From NCBI GenBank assembly GCA_963668245.2, contig OY764195.2:1922001-1986000 (forward strand): a stretch of DNA of 64,000 bases, in the 5' to 3' direction. Made by a program: the position numbers and the translations under genes. Position 1 is the first letter of the stretch. Each line of letters begins with the position of its first letter. The stretch comes from Anoxybacterium sp963668245 (GTDB lineage: Bacteria > Bacillota > Clostridia > Peptostreptococcales > Anaerovoracaceae). The notes beneath the pieces are model-generated. The model was not told the DNA's origin, did not search any database, and saw nothing but the letters and a program-made list of their open reading frames with translations. This document shows, piece after piece, positions 17,688 to 26,612 of this stretch.

Positions 17688-18764
17688 ATGAAAGAATTTG
17701 TATTACAAGGCGAGAAAAATACATCGAAGATTTTCATAGGAAATGGAATTGTAAAAGAGGCATCTGATTACGTCTCATCGATGATTCAATCCAACAAAAA
17801 ACCATCAAAAATTTGCGTGATAACTGACTCCAATGTGGCAAAACTATATCTGGAATCCGTACGCAACATGTTGAGTGAGTTGGAATTGCCAATTTTTGTA
17901 CATATAATTCCAGCGGGAGAAGAGTTTAAAACGCTGGATACAGTTGCTGAAATCTATGATACACTAGGAGAAAACCAGTTTGGCAGAAATGACATGCTTA
18001 TTGCACTTGGCGGAGGCGTTACTGGCGATGTTGCTGGTTTTGTAGCCGCTACCTATGTGAGGGGAATTAGATATCTGGTACAAATACCTACTACATTGTT
18101 AGCGCAGGTAGATTCATCGGTGGGAGGAAAAACCGGAGTTGACTTGGTCCATGGAAAGAATTTAGTTGGGGCATTTCGTCAACCAGACTTGGTTTTAATC
18201 GATCCAGAGCTGCTTCATACCTTGACAGACCATATCTTTCGATCCGGGCTGGCTGAAGTCATTAAATATGGGTGTATTTGGGACCCTGAAATCCTCACAA
18301 TGATTGGTGAGGATGACTATAAAGAGCATATGGAAGATTGGATACAGCGTTGCGTTGCAATTAAAGTACATGTAGTGCAAGAAGATGAATTAGAAGAAGG
18401 GCTTCGCAAGATTTTGAACTTCGGACATACTGTTGGTCATGGCGTGGAACGCCTTGGAAACTATGTGGATCTTTCTCATGGTGAAGCTGTAGCAATTGGA
18501 ATGGTTGCCGCAACGAAACTAGGAGAACAGCGTTCTATCACAAAGATAGGGACCGCAAAAGAATTAGTCGAGATTCTGAAAAAAGTTGGGTTACCAGTTC
18601 AAATTCAGTATCCGATGGAATCAGTGCATCAAGCATTGCTGACGGATAAGAAAAAACAAGGAAACCAGATAGACTTTGTTTTCATTGAAGCGTTTGGAAC
18701 AACAAAGATTGAAGGGCTTTCTGTAGAAGAACTTCAAAAGACTATGAAGAGACTGGAGGATTGA
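17688..18764 (+). CDS. aroB: 3-dehydroquinate synthase
   Basis: NAD- and metal-dependent cyclisation of DAHP to 3-dehydroquinate. Motifs are GGGVTGDVAGFVAATYVRGI, VPTTLLAQVDSSVGGKTGVD (here IPTTLL...), GLAEVIKYG and LNFGHTVGHGVE, whose histidines bind the metal with Glu. The length of 358 aa is standard. It follows aroF by 69 bases, with AGGTAGAGG as ribosome-binding site, in the same transcription unit. Confidence 0.96.
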   Translation: MKEFVLQGEKNTSKIFIGNGIVKEASDYVSSMIQSNKKPSKICVITDSNVAKLYLESVRNMLSELELPIFVHIIPAGEEFKTLDTVAEIYDTLGENQFGRNDMLIALGGGVTGDVAGFVAATYVRGIRYLVQIPTTLLAQVDSSVGGKTGVDLVHGKNLVGAFRQPDLVLIDPELLHTLTDHIFRSGLAEVIKYGCIWDPEILTMIGEDDYKEHMEDWIQRCVAIKVHVVQEDELEEGLRKILNFGHTVGHGVERLGNYVDLSHGEAVAIGMVAATKLGEQRSITKIGTAKELVEILKKVGLPVQIQYPMESVHQALLTDKKKQGNQIDFVFIEAFGTTKIEGLSVEELQKTMKRLED

Positions 18765-18765
18765 A

Positions 18766-19866
18766 ATGGGTAGTTCTTGGGGAAATAATTTGAAAGTTTC
18801 CATATTTGGTGAATCTCATGGAAAGAGCATTGGTGTGATAATTGATGGATTTCCTGCGGGACTTGAGTTAGATATGGAGTTTATTCATAAAGAGATGGCG
18901 CGAAGAGCACCTGGACAAAGTTTGCTTACCACCAGCAGAAGAGAACTAGATAGACCCTTGATTCAATCTGGAATCTATGAGGAAAAAACAACTGGAGCAC
19001 CGATTTGTATGATGATACAAAATCATGATACCAGAAGCAAGGATTATTCCAATCTTAGGATTGTACCTAGACCGAGTCACAGTGATTATACTGGGAAACT
19101 TCGGTATGCAGGGTTTAATGACATCCGAGGAGGCGGTCACTTTTCAGGTCGCCTGACTGCACCGATGGTCTTTGCAGGTGCTTTGTGCAAAAGTTTTTTA
19201 ATGAAGTATCATAAGATAGAAATAGGATCACATATTGCTAGCGTTGGAACAATTCAAGACGAACCGTTTGATCTTGTTGGCTTGGATAGGCAGATCTTAG
19301 AAGACCTTGGAAACAAGCAATTATCCATTATCAATGAGCAGGCGGCCGAAGCGATGAAAGCTGCTGTGGACCAAGCTCGAATGGACTTGGATTCGCTGGG
19401 TGGCGTCATAGAATGTGCAGTTGTTGGGATTGGTGGTGGACTGGGAAGTCCAATGCTGCAAAGCGTGGAAAGTAGAATTGCTTCCATTCTGTATGGAGTT
19501 CCTGCTGTCAAAGGTGTTGAATTTGGTTTGGGATTTGAAATTGCAAAAAAATATGGCTCTCAGGTTAATGATTGCTATATCAAAAATGGAGGTATGATTC
19601 AGACACGAACAAACAACAACGGAGGGATTTCAGGTGGAATTACAACAGGAATGCCAATTGTACTTCGTGTCGCTATCAAGCCGACTCCTTCCATTAGCAA
19701 AGAACAGAAAACATTAAATTTAAACACGGGAGAAGAAGAAATACTAAAGATACATGGAAGACATGATCCTTGTATTGCGATGAGAGCACCAGTTGTAATA
19801 GAATCAGCGGTGGCAATTGCAATCATGGATTTATATTTGGAGGCATTTGGTTATGACGCTAGATAG
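18766..19866 (+). CDS. aroC: Chorismate synthase
   Basis: Makes chorismate from EPSP using reduced FMN. Recognised from GNNLKVSIFGESHGKSIGVIIDG, RRAPGQ, RPSHSDYTG, GGGHFSGRLTAP and the ending RHDPCIAMRAPVVIESAVAIAIMD. The length of 366 aa is normal. It starts one base after the aroB stop; its last 14 bases overlap the pheA start. Confidence 0.96.
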   Translation: MGSSWGNNLKVSIFGESHGKSIGVIIDGFPAGLELDMEFIHKEMARRAPGQSLLTTSRRELDRPLIQSGIYEEKTTGAPICMMIQNHDTRSKDYSNLRIVPRPSHSDYTGKLRYAGFNDIRGGGHFSGRLTAPMVFAGALCKSFLMKYHKIEIGSHIASVGTIQDEPFDLVGLDRQILEDLGNKQLSIINEQAAEAMKAAVDQARMDLDSLGGVIECAVVGIGGGLGSPMLQSVESRIASILYGVPAVKGVEFGLGFEIAKKYGSQVNDCYIKNGGMIQTRTNNNGGISGGITTGMPIVLRVAIKPTPSISKEQKTLNLNTGEEEILKIHGRHDPCIAMRAPVVIESAVAIAIMDLYLEAFGYDAR

Positions 19867-20974
19867 GCTAAGAGAGACCATTGATCTAGTAGATAGACAA
19901 TTGAAAGAACTTTTTTTCAAGCGTATGGAAACAGCAACAAAAATAGCAGAAAGTAAGGTTACGACGGGAGATAAAATACTGAAGCCGGAAAGGGAAGTTC
20001 AAGTAATAGAACGTCTGGTAAAAGATGTGGATGAAGATTTGGTACCAGCATATACTTCATTTATCAAAAAGATTATGGAAATCAGTAGAACACATCAATA
20101 TCGAAACCTTTTAAAAATGGGAGTATTTTTTAAATTAGATTTTGAAGAAGGTGAGCCTATCATCAAGAAAGTTTGTTATCAAGGGCTTCCCAGTTCTTAT
20201 TCAGAACAAGCTACAAGAAGTATGTTTCCTGATGCAGAGGCAATTCCTGTCAGCACCTTTGAAGATGTGTTTCTTGCCATTGATCAGGATCAAACAGAAG
20301 CAGGGATCGTGCCACTAGAAAATACAACCGCTGGCGGAGTTTATGAAGTTTATGATTTGTTAGCAAAGTATAATTTATATATTAATTCCAGCGATATTAT
20401 AAAGGTGGAACATTGTCTTGCAGCCAAAAAAAATGTTGCGCTGGAAGATTTAGAGGTTATATATTCGCATCCTCAGGCACTTGCTCAATGTTCGGAGTTT
20501 TTAAAAAAGCACAGTATTGTTGCAAAGGAAAGCAGCAATACGGCGGTAGCTGCAAAAGAAATTGCAGATTCTGTGGATGGAAAAAATGGGGCGCTCTGCT
20601 CCAAGGAAGCGGCAACAAGATACGGACTTAATATATTAATGGAATGTGTCAATCACAATAAAGAAAATGCGACCAAGTTTGTTGGTGTATCGAAGCACCT
20701 GATTGTGGCAGAAAACCATGATCGTATCGCCATTGTTTTTGCTTGTCCACATCGAAGTGGAAGCTTGGCGAGCGTTTTGGGAATTTTTGGTGACTATGGT
20801 GTGAACTTGACGGAAATTCATTCTAGACCTGATGGAAAAAATTCATGGGAATATTTATTCTATGTAGATTTTACAGGCAACTTAAAAGACGAAAGAATCA
20901 AGGCATTGTTTTATCAGCTAAACGAAGAACTTCCCCTTGTGAAGATTATCGGCAGTTATAAAAGCATGCAATAA
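19853..20974 (+). CDS. pheA: Bifunctional chorismate mutase / prephenate dehydratase
   Basis: Makes phenylpyruvate, the committed precursor of phenylalanine. The protein is 373 aa: chorismate mutase of the AroQ type (1-90, LRETIDLVDRQLKELFFKRM), prephenate dehydratase (about 105-285, YQGLPSSYSEQA, VPLENTTAGGVYEVYDLL, ENATKF), and an ACT domain (about 295-370). Two residues differ from common forms: the catalytic TRF motif is TKF, and the ACT Phe-binding ESRP motif is HSRP, so feedback control may be altered. The start at 19853 (MTLDRLRE) has GGAGG nine bases upstream, inside aroC. A product that makes Phe fits the Phe specifier of the leader. Confidence 0.94.
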   Translation: MTLDRLRETIDLVDRQLKELFFKRMETATKIAESKVTTGDKILKPEREVQVIERLVKDVDEDLVPAYTSFIKKIMEISRTHQYRNLLKMGVFFKLDFEEGEPIIKKVCYQGLPSSYSEQATRSMFPDAEAIPVSTFEDVFLAIDQDQTEAGIVPLENTTAGGVYEVYDLLAKYNLYINSSDIIKVEHCLAAKKNVALEDLEVIYSHPQALAQCSEFLKKHSIVAKESSNTAVAAKEIADSVDGKNGALCSKEAATRYGLNILMECVNHNKENATKFVGVSKHLIVAENHDRIAIVFACPHRSGSLASVLGIFGDYGVNLTEIHSRPDGKNSWEYLFYVDFTGNLKDERIKALFYQLNEELPLVKIIGSYKSMQ

Positions 20975-20991
20975 AATAGTAGGAGAATATT

Positions 20992-22272
20992 ATGGAAATT
21001 AGCACTTCAAAAGGATTATCGGGTACGATTGCTGTGGCTCCCGATAAATCGATTTCTCATAGATCGGTCATGCTTGGTTCTATTGCAAAAGGAAAGACTA
21101 CAGTTCATAATTTTCTAATGGGTGAGGACTGTTTATCCACCATTGATTGCTTTCGCAAATTGGGCATCACAATAGAAATCAATGAGGATACTGTAGTGGT
21201 TGAAGGCAAGGGTCTCAAGGGATTATCAGCCCCAAAAGAGCTTCTTTATACCGGAAACTCAGGGACAACAACAAGACTTCTTTGTGGGCTTTTGGCAGCT
21301 CAGGACTTTACTTCTATACTGAATGGAGATGCTTCCATTCAAAAAAGACCGATGAATAGAGTGATTGAGCCCTTATCAAAAATGGGGGCAGATATCAATG
21401 GAATAAACGGTGGGTATACACCGATTACGATTCAGGGAAAGAACTTGACTGGGATTCATTATGAAATGCCAGTTGCTAGTGCGCAATTAAAATCTTCCCT
21501 GATATTAGCGGGGCTTTATGCCGATGGAAGAACGACAATCCTTGAACCAAAACCATCTAGAAATCATACGGAATTGATGATTAATGGTTTTGGAGGTAAT
21601 ATTTTATCGGAAGGAAATCTAGTGACGGTTAACCCAGCTTTAGAGCTTTATGGTCATGAAATCACAGTGCCTGGTGATATATCCTCTGCTGGATTTTTCC
21701 TTGTGGCAGGGCTGATTGTACCTAACTCAGAGATTTGTATCCAAAACGTAGGGCTCAATCCGACCAGAACAGGAATTTTAGATGTTTTGATAGATATGGG
21801 TGCTTCTATTGAAATCATACCTTATGAGGATGGCGGTATCGAGCCAGCTGGAGACATTATTGTTAAGACTTCAAAGCTTCATGGGGTAGAAATCGGCGGT
21901 AGCCTGATTCCAAGATTAATCGATGAACTGCCTATTCTGGCTGTAGCTGCGGCTTTTGCAGAGGGCAAAACTGTGATAAAAGATGCAGAAGAATTAAAAG
22001 TGAAGGAATCAAATCGAATTGCGGCAATGGAAGCAGAACTTAAAAAAGCAGGTGTTTTTGTATTGGCAACGGATGATGGTATGATTATTGATGGAGGGAA
22101 TCAAGTCAAGGGTGGTTTGTTTGAGAGCTATCATGATCATCGAATTGCCATGTCAATGGCAGTTCTTTCTTTGGCAGCAAAGGGTAGCAGTACTATTGTA
22201 AATCCACAGTGTATCAGTATTTCTTATCCTGATTTCTTTGAGACTCTTTCTGAATTACAAAAGAATGGGTAA
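20992..22272 (+). CDS. aroA: 3-phosphoshikimate 1-carboxyvinyltransferase (EPSP synthase)
   Basis: Transfers enolpyruvyl from PEP to shikimate 3-phosphate. Motifs include APDKSISHRSVMLGSIAKG, LYTGNSGTTTRLLCGLLA, DASIQKRPMNRVIEPL, SAQLKSSLILAGLYA and the C-terminal VKESNRIAAMEAEL and YHDHRIAMSMAV. At 426 aa it is full length. The SAQLKSS context and the residues near GNSGTT resemble class II (glyphosate-tolerant) enzymes, but this was not tested by alignment. Last gene of the operon; aroD, aroE, aroK and tyrA are not in the window. Confidence 0.95.
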   Translation: MEISTSKGLSGTIAVAPDKSISHRSVMLGSIAKGKTTVHNFLMGEDCLSTIDCFRKLGITIEINEDTVVVEGKGLKGLSAPKELLYTGNSGTTTRLLCGLLAAQDFTSILNGDASIQKRPMNRVIEPLSKMGADINGINGGYTPITIQGKNLTGIHYEMPVASAQLKSSLILAGLYADGRTTILEPKPSRNHTELMINGFGGNILSEGNLVTVNPALELYGHEITVPGDISSAGFFLVAGLIVPNSEICIQNVGLNPTRTGILDVLIDMGASIEIIPYEDGGIEPAGDIIVKTSKLHGVEIGGSLIPRLIDELPILAVAAAFAEGKTVIKDAEELKVKESNRIAAMEAELKKAGVFVLATDDGMIIDGGNQVKGGLFESYHDHRIAMSMAVLSLAAKGSSTIVNPQCISISYPDFFETLSELQKNG

Positions 22273-22309
22273 GAAGACGGGATTAGGGTAGAATACTTCC
22301 GTAAAAGCC

Positions 22310-22338
22310 TTTACATTAAAAATTAGATGTGTTACTAT
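22310..22338 (+). promoter_or_regulatory. Sigma-A promoter of rpsO
   Basis: TTTACA (22310-22315), a 17-base spacer, TACTAT (22333-22338). It produces a leader of about 83 nt before rpsO, which is G+C-richer than its surroundings (GACACTCCGACGTAGCACCC) and may be the binding site for autogenous control by S15. Confidence 0.75.
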
Positions 22339-22427
22339 TGATTGTCAATACTTACCTTGAGCTGAGTTTTACGACACTCCGACGTAGCACCCGGCTATAG
22401 GTGAAGAAAAAGAAAAGGAGAAATAAA

Positions 22428-22694
22428 ATGATTGACCAAATGAAAAAAGCTGAAATTATCAGCGAGTACAAAACAAAAGAAGGAGACACTGGCTCTCCAG
22501 AAGTTCAAGTTGCGATTCTTACATACAGAATCAACGACTTAAACGAACATCTAAAAATTCATAAGAAGGACCATCACTCCAGAAGAGGACTTCTGAAAAT
22601 GGTTGGTCAGAGAAGAAACCTTCTTAATTACCTTAAGAACAAGGATCTTACCAGATACAGAGATTTGATTGCTCGTTTGGGATTAAGAAAATAA
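22428..22694 (+). CDS. rpsO: 30S ribosomal protein S15
   Basis: An 88-aa protein that binds the central domain of 16S rRNA. It carries the family signature GDTGSPEVQVAILTYRINDLNEHLK, HKKDHHSRRGLLKMVGQRRNLLNYL and the ending RYRDLIARLGLRK. The start at 22428 has AAGGAGA upstream; an in-frame GTG 27 bases earlier would add a basic stretch not found in S15. It has its own promoter and terminator. Confidence 0.97.
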   Translation: MIDQMKKAEIISEYKTKEGDTGSPEVQVAILTYRINDLNEHLKIHKKDHHSRRGLLKMVGQRRNLLNYLKNKDLTRYRDLIARLGLRK

Positions 22695-22704
22695 TTCTAA
22701 AATA

Positions 22705-22734
22705 AAAAGCGGGGCAAAACCCCGCTTTTATTTT
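22705..22734 (+). terminator. Intrinsic terminator after rpsO
   Basis: A 10-bp stem AAAAGCGGGG/CCCCGCTTTT with loop CAAAA (22705-22729), followed by a T-rich stretch. Confidence 0.93.
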
Positions 22735-22840
22735 AAGCGGGAAACACATTGAATCAGCCAAATCAGATTCTACGGAATCAGCAGTCGATGGGGCCGCTTC
22801 TATAGTAAAAAGGAAAGAGATTAACAGGAGGAAGTTGTTA

Positions 22841-24943
22841 ATGAGATTTGAAGATTACAGGACATTTAGGACTGCAGTTGGCGGAAGACTGCTGCAATTT
22901 GAAATCGGTAAAGTTTGTCAGTTGGCAGGCGGAGCGGTAATGGTTCGTTACGGCGACACCGTTGTAAATGTAACAGCAACTGCATCAGCAGAGCCAAGAG
23001 CTGACATCGATTTCTTCCCACTTAGTGTGGATTATGAAGAAAAAATGTATGCAGCAGGAAAAATCCCAGGTGGATTCATTAAGAGAGAAGGAAGACCTTC
23101 AGAAAAAGCAATTTTGAGTTCCCGTTTGATTGATAGACCAATCAGACCTCTTTTCCCAAAAGGATTTTATAATGATGTGCAAGTTGTTGCCACAGTAATG
23201 TCTGTAGATCCGGATTGTTCTCCGGAAATTATAGGCATGATTGGATCATCGGTAGCGTTATCCATTTCGGATATCCCATTTGATGGACCGACCGCATCTG
23301 TTTTGATTGGCTTGGTGGATGGCCGTTTTGTCATCAATCCAACGCTGGCAGAACGTGAAGCAAGTGATTTACACCTTGTTGTTTCTGGCACAAAAGAAGC
23401 AATTATGATGGTTGAAGCTGGTGCAAATGAAGTACCAGAAGATGTCATTTTGGAAGCAATCATGTTTGCACATGAAGAAATTAAAAAGATTATCGAATTT
23501 ATTGAAGAGATTGTAGCCGAAGTAGGAAAACCGAAGAGAGAAGTTACTCTTTACAAAGTTCCGGAAGATATTGATGCTGCAGTAAAAGAATATGCAACAG
23601 CAAAAATGAGAGAAGCCATTCAGACTTATGATAAGCAGGAAAGACTAGACAATATGGCTGCTGTTGAAAAGGAAGCAAAAGAACACTTTGCAGAGATTTA
23701 TCCGGAAAATCCAAAGGCGATTTCTGCGGTGCTTTATTCCATTACAAAAGAGCAGGTTAGAAGTATGATTTTGGATGATGGAATCAGACCTGATAACCGT
23801 AAAACAACAGAAATCAGACCAATTTGGTGTGAGACTGGTATTCTGCCAAGAACTCATGGAACAGGTCTTTTCACCCGTGGACAAACTCAGGTATTGTCTG
23901 TTACAACGCTTGGACCTATGGGCGAAGCGCAGACCATCGATGGAATTGGTGAAGAAGTCGAGAAACGCTACATGCACCATTACAATTTCCCACCATATAG
24001 TGTTGGTGAGGCAAGACCTATGAGAAGCCCTGGCAGAAGAGAAATCGGGCACGGTGCGCTTGCAGAGAGAGCATTGATTCCAGTATTGCCAAGCGTAGAG
24101 GAGTTCCCATATGCAATCCGAGTGGTTTCAGAAGTATTGTCTTCCAACGGGAGTACTTCTCAGGCATCTGTTTGTGGAAGTACACTTTCCTTGATGGATG
24201 CAGGTGTACCAATCAAATCACCTGTAGCGGGTATTGCAATGGGTCTAATTGAAAGAGTACAGGAAGATGGTACAAGTAAAATCGCGATTCTTTCTGATAT
24301 TCAAGGCATGGAAGACTTCTTAGGAGATATGGACTTTAAAGTTGCGGGTACATCCAAAGGTATTACTGCAATCCAGATGGATATTAAAGTACATGGATTA
24401 TCCAAACAGATTTTACAGGATGCCTTGAGTCAGGCTCACGAAGGAAGAATGTTCATCATGGATAAAATGATGGAAGAGCTTGAGCAGCCTAGAGAAGAGC
24501 TATCTCCATACGCTCCTAGAATTATCTCTATGCAGATTGACCCTGATAAAATCAGAACAGTAATCGGACCTGGTGGTAAGACGATCAACAAGATTATTTC
24601 TGAAACTGGTGTAAAAATTGATATTAATGACGAAGGTCTCATCTATATTGCAGCTCCAGACATGGAATCTGCGGATAAAGGTGTCAGAGCCATCGAGCTT
24701 CTTGTCAAAGAAGTTGAAGTGGGAGCAACCTATGAAGGAAAGGTTACTAGAATTATGAATTTTGGTGCTTTCATCGAGGTACTTCCAGGAAAAGAAGGTC
24801 TTCTTCATATTTCCAAAATGGCAAAAGAGAGAGTAGAAAAAGTTGAAGATGTGATGAACATTGGCGATGTAGTAAAGGTAAAAGTTACTGAAATCGACAG
24901 TCAGAACAGAATCAATCTTTCTAGAAAAGAGCTCTTGGACTAA
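22841..24943 (+). CDS. pnp: Polyribonucleotide nucleotidyltransferase (PNPase)
   Basis: Phosphorolytic 3'-5' exoribonuclease of RNA decay. At 700 aa it has two RNase PH domains (about 10-215 and 310-540; GGAVMVRYGDTVVNVTA, FFPLSVDYEEKMYAAGKIPGGF, RTHGTGLFTRGQTQVLS), the linking helical domain, a KH domain (IRTVIGPGGKTINKIISETG) and an S1 domain (GKVTRIMNFGAFIEVLPGKEGLLHIS). The start at 22841 is chosen because AGGAGG lies nine bases before it; TTG at 22835 would be too close. A structured leader lies between the rpsO terminator and this start. Confidence 0.97.
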   Translation: MRFEDYRTFRTAVGGRLLQFEIGKVCQLAGGAVMVRYGDTVVNVTATASAEPRADIDFFPLSVDYEEKMYAAGKIPGGFIKREGRPSEKAILSSRLIDRPIRPLFPKGFYNDVQVVATVMSVDPDCSPEIIGMIGSSVALSISDIPFDGPTASVLIGLVDGRFVINPTLAEREASDLHLVVSGTKEAIMMVEAGANEVPEDVILEAIMFAHEEIKKIIEFIEEIVAEVGKPKREVTLYKVPEDIDAAVKEYATAKMREAIQTYDKQERLDNMAAVEKEAKEHFAEIYPENPKAISAVLYSITKEQVRSMILDDGIRPDNRKTTEIRPIWCETGILPRTHGTGLFTRGQTQVLSVTTLGPMGEAQTIDGIGEEVEKRYMHHYNFPPYSVGEARPMRSPGRREIGHGALAERALIPVLPSVEEFPYAIRVVSEVLSSNGSTSQASVCGSTLSLMDAGVPIKSPVAGIAMGLIERVQEDGTSKIAILSDIQGMEDFLGDMDFKVAGTSKGITAIQMDIKVHGLSKQILQDALSQAHEGRMFIMDKMMEELEQPREELSPYAPRIISMQIDPDKIRTVIGPGGKTINKIISETGVKIDINDEGLIYIAAPDMESADKGVRAIELLVKEVEVGATYEGKVTRIMNFGAFIEVLPGKEGLLHISKMAKERVEKVEDVMNIGDVVKVKVTEIDSQNRINLSRKELLD

Positions 24944-24970
24944 TTCGGCATCAATTCATGGATCACAGCA

Positions 24971-25006
24971 CAACTGTACCCGTATATGTGGGTACAGTTG
25001 TTTTTG
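24971..25006 (+). terminator. Intrinsic terminator after pnp
   Basis: An 11-bp perfect stem, CAACTGTACCC paired with GGGTACAGTTG, around loop GTATATGT (24971-25000), followed by TTTTT. Confidence 0.93.
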
Positions 25007-25100
25007 TTCCTTTTATAAACTTGATTTATGCTCTGCTTTTACATTTCCTGATTTATGTTTTACGCTTCTTGATTTAAGAGTAGGAAAAACACCTGTTTTG

Positions 25101-25109
25101 TGATACAAT
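25101..25109 (+). promoter_or_regulatory. Extended -10 promoter before the MBOAT gene
   Basis: TG-A-TACAAT is an extended -10 element, 37 bases before the ATG at 25146. No good -35 lies upstream, as is typical of extended -10 promoters. Confidence 0.5.
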
Positions 25110-25145
25110 ATTCGACGGATTATGTTCGCTTGAAGGAGAAAAATC

Positions 25146-26594
25146 ATGTTATTTACGTCGCTAGTTTTTATTGTCTGTTTTTTACCGGCAGTTTTAATTC
25201 TATATTATACCGTTTTTAGAAATCATAGAAAATTGCAAAATTTTGTCCTGCTCTTTGCTAGTTTAGGCTTTTATGCATGGGGAGAACCAAAATTTGTTTT
25301 CCTATTGATGGTTTCCATCCTGTTTAACTGGATGTTTGGACTTCTAACTGATCGGTATCGTGAAAAAGCAAATCTTTCGCGATTTATTATATTTCTAATG
25401 GTAGTATTTAATCTTACTATCCTCTATATCTTTAAATATTTAAACTTTACAGTTGACAATATGAATCGATTCTTGGGGACTGACATTACAATGTCAAAAA
25501 TTGTGCTGCCAATTGGTATTTCCTTTTTTACTTTCCACGCCATTTCCTATGTAATCGATATCTACAGGGGAAAAGCCGCGGTTCAGAAAAGCTTGTTTCA
25601 CGTTGGACTTTATATTGTATTCTTTCCTCAGTTGGTGGCAGGGCCAATTCTTAGATATTCGGTGATTGCCCATCAGATTATGGGAAGAAAAGAATCTTTT
25701 GATGATTTTTCGAAGGGTGTCTGCCGTTTTCTGAAAGGATTTGGAAAGAAAATATTACTTGCCAATAACTTTGCGTTAATTGCTGATGCTGCTTTTGGTA
25801 TGTCATCTGGGGATTTGTCGGTTTCCTTTGCATGGCTGGGAGCAATTGCTTATACCTTGCAAATCTTTTTTGATTTTGCTGGATACTCTGATATGGCAAT
25901 CGGACTAGGCATGATGTTTGGTTTTCATTTCCCAGAGAATTTCAATTATCCTTATATTTCAAAATCCACTTCTGAGTTTTGGAGAAGATGGCATATCTCA
26001 CTGGGAACATGGTTTCGAGATTATGTATATATTCCGCTAGGTGGCAGCAGAGTAAAATCAAAAGGACGTCTGGTTTTCAATCTTTTTGCAGTTTGGGGGC
26101 TTACCGGGCTTTGGCATGGTGCCAGTTGGACCTTCATCTGTTGGGGGCTTTTATTCTTTGTATCCATTTCATTAGAAAAAGTATTTCACTTTGAAGATTT
26201 GAGGAATGGCAGTAAACTGGTCTCACTTTGCAAGCATATTTACACAATGTTGCTTGTTATTTTTGGTTGGGTTCTGTTTCGTTCCACTACGATAGGATCA
26301 GCAGTACTCTATATGAAAAAAATGCTATTTATTGGACATGGCTCCTTTTTTGATGCCAATACTGCTGTATGCTTTTCCGAGAACGGACTCTTTATCTTAT
26401 TAGGATTACTGTTTTCAACCCCAATTTCAAAAGTAATCTCTCAGTGGATGCATGAAAAACAACTTTCTGGTAATCGGCGTTTGGAAATAATTATAATGAT
26501 TGTTTATCCATCTGTTATGATAGTAATGTTCTATATTTCTATCTGCTATTTGGTAAAGGGTTCTTACAATCCATTTATTTATTTTAATTTTTAA
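25146..26594 (+). CDS. MBOAT-family O-acyltransferase (AlgI/DltB-like)
   Basis: A 482-aa polytopic membrane protein with about ten hydrophobic segments. MBOAT hallmarks are present: FHAISYVIDIYRG, FFPQLVAGPI, FFDFAGYSDMAIGLG, FWRRWHISLGTWFRDYVYIPLGG and GLWHGASWTFICWG, whose His is the predicted catalytic residue. Such proteins pass acyl groups across the membrane to cell-surface polymers; in alginate systems AlgI works with AlgJ/AlgX. The next gene encodes a DHHW protein of that partner type, 18 bases downstream. The polymer acylated here is not known. DltB is less likely because dltA, dltC and dltD are absent. Confidence 0.93.
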   Translation: MLFTSLVFIVCFLPAVLILYYTVFRNHRKLQNFVLLFASLGFYAWGEPKFVFLLMVSILFNWMFGLLTDRYREKANLSRFIIFLMVVFNLTILYIFKYLNFTVDNMNRFLGTDITMSKIVLPIGISFFTFHAISYVIDIYRGKAAVQKSLFHVGLYIVFFPQLVAGPILRYSVIAHQIMGRKESFDDFSKGVCRFLKGFGKKILLANNFALIADAAFGMSSGDLSVSFAWLGAIAYTLQIFFDFAGYSDMAIGLGMMFGFHFPENFNYPYISKSTSEFWRRWHISLGTWFRDYVYIPLGGSRVKSKGRLVFNLFAVWGLTGLWHGASWTFICWGLLFFVSISLEKVFHFEDLRNGSKLVSLCKHIYTMLLVIFGWVLFRSTTIGSAVLYMKKMLFIGHGSFFDANTAVCFSENGLFILLGLLFSTPISKVISQWMHEKQLSGNRRLEIIIMIVYPSVMIVMFYISICYLVKGSYNPFIYFNF

Positions 26595-26612
26595 TGGGGA
26601 AAAGGGTGCGAC

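Noticed and set aside
23645..24052. 135-codon minus-strand frame opposite pnp
   Set aside because: Shadow of a conserved enzyme; no ribosome site or family motif.
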